A stretch of 64,000 nucleotides of DNA, taken from assembly GCA_035530875.1 (NCBI GenBank), contig DATKUB010000012.1:1-64000 (forward strand), in the 5' to 3' direction. This document shows, in pieces, positions 59,290-64,000 of this stretch. Every line of letters begins with the position of its first letter. The first letter of the stretch is position 1. This stretch comes from JANXYY01 sp035530875 (GTDB lineage Bacteria > Actinomycetota > Actinomycetes > Nanopelagicales > Nanopelagicaceae). The translations under genes were made by a program, and so were the position numbers. The notes below the pieces were generated by a model. The model was given only the letters and a program-made list of their open reading frames with translations. It did no database searches and had not been told where the DNA came from.

Positions 59290-60570
59290 TCAATACATGC
59301 GCGTGATGTGATCGATATCTAGAGGCGATCGCGGAATTGGAGTGGCCGCTGGATGCCCGATCGCGATGGTGCCTAGCGGTTCCCAGGTAGCATCCAGATC
59401 CAGCACTCGCCGCACGACAGGGGCGCAGAAGAGCGCTGCGGATACCCATGCAGCGCCAAGACCTTCGGCATTGAGAAAGAGCAAGAAATTCTGTATAGCC
59501 GCTCCACCTGCAAGAGTGAACATATTTGCTTCTGCTTTATTTCGCTCCACGTCTCTGTAAATATGTGCCGCATCTCTAACTAGACAAGGAATCACGAGTA
59601 CTGGAGCCTTGGACAAAAATGCCCCACGAGTGATGCGCTTATCGATGCTCACATCGTCAAAAGAGTCACTCGCAAGATCTCCGCGCCAAGCCTGCGCCAT
59701 TTCATCAAGCAATCGTTTCTTGATTCTCTCGTCCTTCACAACCGCAAAGCGCCATGGTGATGAATGATGCGGTGCCGGTGCCGTGATCGCGGCACCGATC
59801 GCTGCCCGCACTAACTCATCATCGACGGGCGTATCGGTAAAGTCTCGGATAGTGCGACGCGACGAAATTGTTTCTCGATGACCAAGCCGAAACCAATCAT
59901 CGACGGGCTTACGAATCAACGCAGAAACGCCATCACCATTCTCGGCGATCACGTATTGCGACAGGCCGGAAATTACCGCTACGGGAACTTGCGAAAGTTT
60001 ACTTCGCACTAATTCACTCGCGGAGGCAAGCTCATCGGCAATCGCGGTTATCGTGGCGTGCAATTCATTACCAAACTTGTCGAATTTGCCGCGATGATCT
60101 TCGAAGACCTGCAACCCCGCGCACCCAACCGCCTGATCAATCAATCCCTCACGCCAAGGTCTACCAAAGGTGTCAGTAATCAGTACCGCAATCTTCTTGC
60201 CTGTTCTCTCTTTCAATGAAGCGCACAAACTGCGAGCGCTCTCATCAGAATCAACTGGCAGCAACGCCACTTTACCTTCAGGCAGATTCGAGGCATCAAC
60301 CCCAGCTGCTGCCATCACAAATCCGTGTCGAGTCTGGCTGATTGTGGTTGTCCCTCGTTGGGCAACTATCCGCATAGTTTCGGTTGCAATGGCCGAATCG
60401 CGGCTGTGCGCATCAAGCGACGCTCCTTCCGACTTGCTAATGATTTTGCTCGTTACGACTACTATGTCGCCGTCTTGCAGCGAACAGGCTTTCAAAATTA
60501 GTGTCGCTAGGTCATCTCCGGCGATGATTTCTGGTAATCCTTCAACACCAGTGATTGAAAAAGAAGTCAC
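59290..60570 (-). CDS. fbiB: Coenzyme F420:L-glutamate ligase, bifunctional FbiB
   Basis: A 426-residue protein of two domains. Residues 1-240 are CofE-like (VVVTSKIISKSEGA, VLITDTFGRPWREGLID, CAGLQVFEDHRGK), adding glutamates to F420-0. Residues 245-426 are a nitroreductase-fold FMN domain (SSRRTIRDFTDTPVDDELV, HHSSPWRFAVV, GGAAIQNFLLFLNAEGLG) that reduces dehydro-F420-0 in mycobacterial FbiB. The GTG start overlaps the fbiA stop by four bases. Confidence 0.94.
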   Translation of the reverse strand: MTSFSITGVEGLPEIIAGDDLATLILKACSLQDGDIVVVTSKIISKSEGASLDAHSRDSAIATETMRIVAQRGTTTISQTRHGFVMAAAGVDASNLPEGKVALLPVDSDESARSLCASLKERTGKKIAVLITDTFGRPWREGLIDQAVGCAGLQVFEDHRGKFDKFGNELHATITAIADELASASELVRSKLSQVPVAVISGLSQYVIAENGDGVSALIRKPVDDWFRLGHRETISSRRTIRDFTDTPVDDELVRAAIGAAITAPAPHHSSPWRFAVVKDERIKKRLLDEMAQAWRGDLASDSFDDVSIDKRITRGAFLSKAPVLVIPCLVRDAAHIYRDVERNKAEANMFTLAGGAAIQNFLLFLNAEGLGAAWVSAALFCAPVVRRVLDLDATWEPLGTIAIGHPAATPIPRSPLDIDHITRMY

Positions 60571-61541
60571 GAAATACTTCTATGCTTCTGCAAGTCACGT
60601 GCCAATTCAACTGTCGCGCTGGCGATGGCATTGGTGGAGTCCATATCTATCATGAGGAGCGGCAGAGAGCGCACCTCGATGCCCGAGATTGAGGTCGCTG
60701 CATCGACCGTGTCCACAAGCCAACCGTCAAGTAGGCCACCGGCTGATCTTGCTCCATAGTGAGCGCCAACGGCGGCTGCACTCGTGGCGACACCAATACT
60801 GTCTAGGCATTTATCGGCCATCCCGCGCACGGGCGCACCACCAATGATCGGCGAAACTCCAACGATAGCTGCGCTAGCCGCCTTCAAGGCATCCGAAATC
60901 CCGGGTACTTGGAGAATAGTGCCAATCGAAACCACCGGATTGCTTGGTGGAAAAAGAATCAAATCTGCCACTTCGATCGCTTCTAATACGCCATCTGCTG
61001 GTTTCGCCGCTTTCGCATTGACCGCGACAATCTGCTCTGCCACAGGTTGTGCTCGAAGACGGATCCACCATTCTTGAAAATGTATGAAGCGACTCCCGCT
61101 CTCGTCACTAATTTTTACATGCGTTTGGACGCGCTCATCACACATTGGAAGCAGTTCAACACCTAAATCCCAACGCTTGGCAAGTGCTGCGGTGACCGCC
61201 GTAAGTGAATCTCCGGCGTTTAGCATTTCGGTCCGAATCAGATGTGTCGCCAGATCTTTATCTCCTAGACCGAACCAGGTGGGACCAAAGCCGAAGGCTG
61301 CAAGTTCGTCTTTCGCTTTGAAGGTCTCATCGTCTCGTCCCCATCCGGTCTCGTCGTTCGCAACACCAGCCAGCGTGTACATGAGAGTGTCTAGATCTGG
61401 ACTAATCCGCAGTCCGAAGAGAGTTATGTCATCACCGGTGTTGCCGATGACGGTTACCTTAGAGTTTGGGGCTACGGCACGTAGCCCGCGGAGGAAACGG
61501 GCGCCGCCGATCCCACCCGCAAGAACAACGATCCGCTCCAC
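60567..61541 (-). CDS. fbiA: 2-phospho-L-lactate (or phosphoenolpyruvate) transferase FbiA
   Basis: A 324-residue CofD-family enzyme: VVLAGGIGGARFLRGLRAV at the start, GNTGDDITLFGLRISPDLDTLMYTLAG-type segment (here GNTGDDITLFGLRISPDLDT), DLILFPPSNPVVSIG and IVGVSPIIGGAPVRGMADKCL. It joins the phospho-lactyl/PEP-derived unit to F0 to give (dehydro-)F420-0. GTG start at 61541. The partner fbiD (guanylyltransferase) is not in this window. Confidence 0.94.
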   Translation of the reverse strand: MERIVVLAGGIGGARFLRGLRAVAPNSKVTVIGNTGDDITLFGLRISPDLDTLMYTLAGVANDETGWGRDDETFKAKDELAAFGFGPTWFGLGDKDLATHLIRTEMLNAGDSLTAVTAALAKRWDLGVELLPMCDERVQTHVKISDESGSRFIHFQEWWIRLRAQPVAEQIVAVNAKAAKPADGVLEAIEVADLILFPPSNPVVSIGTILQVPGISDALKAASAAIVGVSPIIGGAPVRGMADKCLDSIGVATSAAAVGAHYGARSAGGLLDGWLVDTVDAATSISGIEVRSLPLLMIDMDSTNAIASATVELARDLQKHRSIS

Positions 61542-62311
61542 GAAGGTTCATCCAAGCGCAATCAAGGTGAAAAAGCATTTTATGGAAGAGGCAGGCGCGA
61601 GAACTCATATCTTCGCCAAGAAAACACTTGCCGGACGTAACGTTCAATTGTGATACCAAACCTTCCCTGTTTTCATGTCCCTGTTTTATGGACGGTCTCT
61701 CGATTGAATTGAAGCGGTTCCTTTCTCGGGCAAGCAGCTGGCAAATGGTTACGCCCAGATTCTTCGTGGTTATTCCTAGCCACAGGCATACCGTGAAGTT
61801 TCCCAAGGAACTCTCGGTTATGACAGAGCCATGTGGCTTCCGGCAGATCTTGGCATCTTGCGGAAATGGGGGGCGCTCACTATCGAGGAGGCTGCGCGAT
61901 CGCAGCAGCGGACGGCGGAGAAGCACTTAGTTAGCCTTCCGGTCGGTGACTTCTCAGAACTGATAGCTATGTTGATGGCTCATACGTATTAAGACTTGAA
62001 CCCTGGCATAATCAAGACAAGCGGTCGAATTTTGGAAGACCAACCTGTCTTGCGCTCTACGCAGTTCAGCATCGGAGCAACTGAACTTGGCTTTCCGATC
62101 CAGAGTGACGGCGTGGTTTTGAACCCATCAGTTAGTTCGATGGCCTTTAGATTGAGTAGGAAGGGCGGCACTTCCCTCTTGGACTAATTCGCTTCTGCCG
62201 CCAACTCGGCGTCAAAGTGTATTGATTGACCGACCGGTTTCTGCTGGTCATCTAGATACCTACGAAGTTGCATCCATCGGTACGGCGGGGTTCGTGAAAG
62301 GGGACTGACGC
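61542..62311. other. Gene-poor region with decayed reading frames
   Basis: About 770 bp between fbiA and the M20 peptidase. It holds the broken frame at 61675-61992 and a 63-codon frame at 61996-62187 with coding-like composition but no family or ribosome site. The last 60 bp before 62312 should hold the peptidase promoter. No RNA gene seen. Confidence 0.5.
61675..61992 (+). pseudogene. Probable pseudogene with two in-frame stops
   Basis: From the ATG at 61675 one frame reads through TGA (61705) and TAG (61777) to TAA (61990), 106 codons in all. Between and after the stops the translation has normal protein composition: IEAVPFSGKQLANGYAQIL before the TAG; RAMWLPADLGILRKWGALTI and EEAARSQQRTAEKHLVSL after it. 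No family recognised. It could be a decayed gene or one read by a frame that I misjudge. Confidence 0.4.
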
Positions 62312-63691
62312 GTGAGCAATTCAGATCTTGAGGCATTTTTAACTAGCACGGCGGTGGAACGACTTGAGTCGTACAAAGAATTCCTTCGAATTCCATCCAT
62401 CTCGACGCTTCCCCAACGGGCGCCCGATTGTCGACGGGCTGCGGTCTGGTTGGCTGATGAACTTGGACGCATTGGCATCGAAAACGCCGAAGTGAGCGAG
62501 ACCGCAGGGCTACCAATGGTCTACGGCGACTGGATTCATGCGCCGGGAGCTCCGACAGTCCTCGTCTACGGACATTATGACGTCCAACCAGTAGAACCTC
62601 TCTCAGAATGGCATACCGATCCTTTCGAACCAGCAGTAAGCGGCAATCGTATGATCGGGCGCGGGGCAGCCGATGACAAGGGGCAGATCCACATTCATCT
62701 CAAGGCCGTTGAAGCGCTGCTCGCTACTCGGAGTCGAATTCCCGTAAATCTTCGTTTCATCTTTGAGGGCGAAGAAGAGGCAAGTTCAGCACACTTGAGC
62801 GACTGGCTGGAGAGCAACAGACACCGACTTTCAGCAGATGTCGCAATCATCTCCGATACCGGCTTCTTTGACGGCAATATTCCTGCAATCACAGTCGGCT
62901 TGCGGGGAATTACCTACATACAAATTGATGTAACCGGCCCATCTGGCGACCTGCACTCCGGCAGTTTTGGAGGCACAGTAAAAAATCCCGCAAATGCGCT
63001 CTGCGAGATTCTGGCCAACCTAAAAGATGATTCAGGACGAGTACTCGTTACCGGTTTCTACGATGATGTTATTCCGCTATCGGAGACCGACCGGAAGGAG
63101 TTCGCTGCCCTTCCCTTCAACGAAACTGCCTACCTGGCGTCAATCGGAGTTCCAGAGTTGGTCGGTGAAGAGGGTTACACAACACTCGAGCGCAGAGGCG
63201 CCAGACCGACACTGGATATCAATGGCATCTGGAGCGGTTTTCAAGGCGAGGGAAGCATGACCATCATTCCTGCATCGGCTCATGCAAAAGTAAGTTGCCG
63301 CCTTGTAGCCAACCAAGATCCGATAGATATCGCCGAACGATTGAGCGCTTACATCCTCGAGTCATCCCCACCCGGAGTGAAGACCCAGGTTCAGTTCCTC
63401 GGTTCAGGTCGTCCCAGTTTGATGCCATTAGATCATCCGGCAGTGCGAGCTGCTGCGGATGCACTTGACGCGACTTTCGGGCGTCAGCCCGTTTACGTGC
63501 GAGAAGGCGGTTCGATCCCCGCCTGCGAAAAACTTGCGACCACCTTCGGTCTTCCGATAGTTCTGCTCGGTTTTACACCCCCGGACGATAATGCCCATGC
63601 CCCGAACGAGTCTATGGATCTGGACAATTACGAAAGAGCCATCCGAACTGTTATCCAATACTTCGACAACTTGGCGACCGCATCTCTGTAA
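62312..63691 (+). CDS. M20-family dipeptidase / metallopeptidase
   Basis: A 459-residue zinc peptidase. TVLVYGHYDVQPVEP (first metal His-Asp), MIGRGAADDKGQIHIHLKA (bridging Asp), FIFEGEEEASS (general base Glu, metal Glu), VAIISDTGFFDG (metal Asp) and the C-terminal GGSIPACEKLATTFG with GFTPPDDNAHAPNESM (metal His) are all present. The arrangement fits dipeptidases of the CNDP/PepV-like type. GTG start with GAAAGGGG upstream. Confidence 0.93.
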   Translation: MSNSDLEAFLTSTAVERLESYKEFLRIPSISTLPQRAPDCRRAAVWLADELGRIGIENAEVSETAGLPMVYGDWIHAPGAPTVLVYGHYDVQPVEPLSEWHTDPFEPAVSGNRMIGRGAADDKGQIHIHLKAVEALLATRSRIPVNLRFIFEGEEEASSAHLSDWLESNRHRLSADVAIISDTGFFDGNIPAITVGLRGITYIQIDVTGPSGDLHSGSFGGTVKNPANALCEILANLKDDSGRVLVTGFYDDVIPLSETDRKEFAALPFNETAYLASIGVPELVGEEGYTTLERRGARPTLDINGIWSGFQGEGSMTIIPASAHAKVSCRLVANQDPIDIAERLSAYILESSPPGVKTQVQFLGSGRPSLMPLDHPAVRAAADALDATFGRQPVYVREGGSIPACEKLATTFGLPIVLLGFTPPDDNAHAPNESMDLDNYERAIRTVIQYFDNLATASL

Positions 63692-63810
63692 CGCTTCCGC
63701 TCTGTTCCTTCTCGCCACGTCTGGCCGATGCCCAACGGACACTAAATGATTTCAGGCACAACTCAAGTGGATTGCCTAAAATCCTGGGTTTCCAGCGTGC
63801 ACTTCGGTCG

Positions 63811-64000
63811 CTATTTGGCAGCGTCCGCGTCGCCATACGCGCCAATGATGAGTTGGGCTGTGCGGTCTAGGTCGTTTCGCAGGTTGTTGGTGGCGCCCAC
63901 TTGGTCACCGGCTTCGATGGTATCGAGCACTTTGTGATGTAGGTCATCCCCAACATCGACGAACAATTTTAAGTGGCCAGCTAACCGGCGATACCGTTCG
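63811..64000 (-). CDS. GntR-family regulator, FCD domain C-terminus (cut by window)
   Basis: The last 62 residues of a protein whose start is beyond the window edge. The helical pattern LAGHLKLFVDVGDDLHHKVL, with DTIEAGDQVGATNNLRNDLD next, is that of the final helices of an FCD ligand-binding domain (A-I-x-A-G-D-x-x-x-A-x-x-x-x-x-x-H-L type, with Asp/Leu here instead of His). GntR regulator is the most likely call, but the DNA-binding part is not visible. Confidence 0.65.
   Translation of the reverse strand, partial: ERYRRLAGHLKLFVDVGDDLHHKVLDTIEAGDQVGATNNLRNDLDRTAQLIIGAYGDADAAK

Overview
This window looks like a chromosomal segment of a compact, streamlined actinobacterium. I infer this from several markers: mycothiol genes (mshA, mshD), a full F420 gene set (fbiA, fbiB, fbiC, npdG), CarD, an atypical GlnR, a SenX3/RegX3-like pair beside phoU, gpmA and mshA, DUF3263, DUF2516 and nitrobindin. 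Base composition is near half GC by eye. Spacers are very short and many starts and stops overlap as ATGA or GTGA. This could fit a freshwater planktonic lineage such as Nanopelagicales relatives, but that placement is inference only. I see no phage, transposase, integrase or CRISPR array.

Layout. 1-2105: truncated cold-shock gene, DUF3263 protein, PLP decarboxylase. 2149-4837: two tandem copies of a two-gene cassette, each encoding one acidic and one Lys/Ala-rich basic exported protein; this is the most unusual protein content here. 5191-6440: tRNA-Thr, an XRE regulator divergent from an AbrB-like protein, and a small lipoprotein. 6437-10516: housekeeping run rlmB-cysS-ispF-ispD-carD. 10781-18028: phosphate signalling and mycothiol block (lipoprotein, RegX3/SenX3-like, phoU, gpmA, YbjN, mshA, SDR, methyltransferase). 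18039-24375: serine hydrolase, asparaginase, nitrobindin, DsrE, YgfZ, Fur, DUF4395/thioredoxin/MoaD-like sulfur and redox genes. 24450-29552: glnR-mshD, ppk-mutT1, VOC protein. 29549-32086: small membrane protein and MMPL exporter.

32095-39620 is one long minus-strand run: ferric-reductase-like flavocytochrome, FMN-binding lipoprotein-like protein, ApbE, UPF0303 protein, PfkB kinase, aldose epimerase, MFS carrier, class-III aminotransferase. 39703-46811 holds an MFS carrier, purine nucleoside phosphorylase, a class II amidotransferase, acyl-CoA ligase, glutamate dehydrogenase and a Ni/Co permease with a Fur-type palindrome at its start. 46903-51670 is a signalling island: OmpR-type regulator, stand-alone HPt protein, two stand-alone receivers and a four-PAS histidine kinase. 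51667-54996 holds mobA, a PAP2 phosphatase, two S51-family proteins (one fused to a CysS-type C-terminal domain) and tRNA-Lys with an apparent 8-nt anticodon loop. 55751-61541 is the F420 cluster. 61542-62311 carries a decayed reading frame. The window ends with an M20 peptidase and a truncated GntR/FCD regulator.

Other signals include a REP-like hairpin repeat at three loci, several perfect short tandem duplications in spacers, a strong hairpin in the glnR leader, a long inverted repeat between the two exported-protein cassettes, a His-rich insertion in MshD, and a MoaD-like protein whose C-terminal diglycine is followed by two extra residues. All calls are by reading motifs and context; no database search was run.
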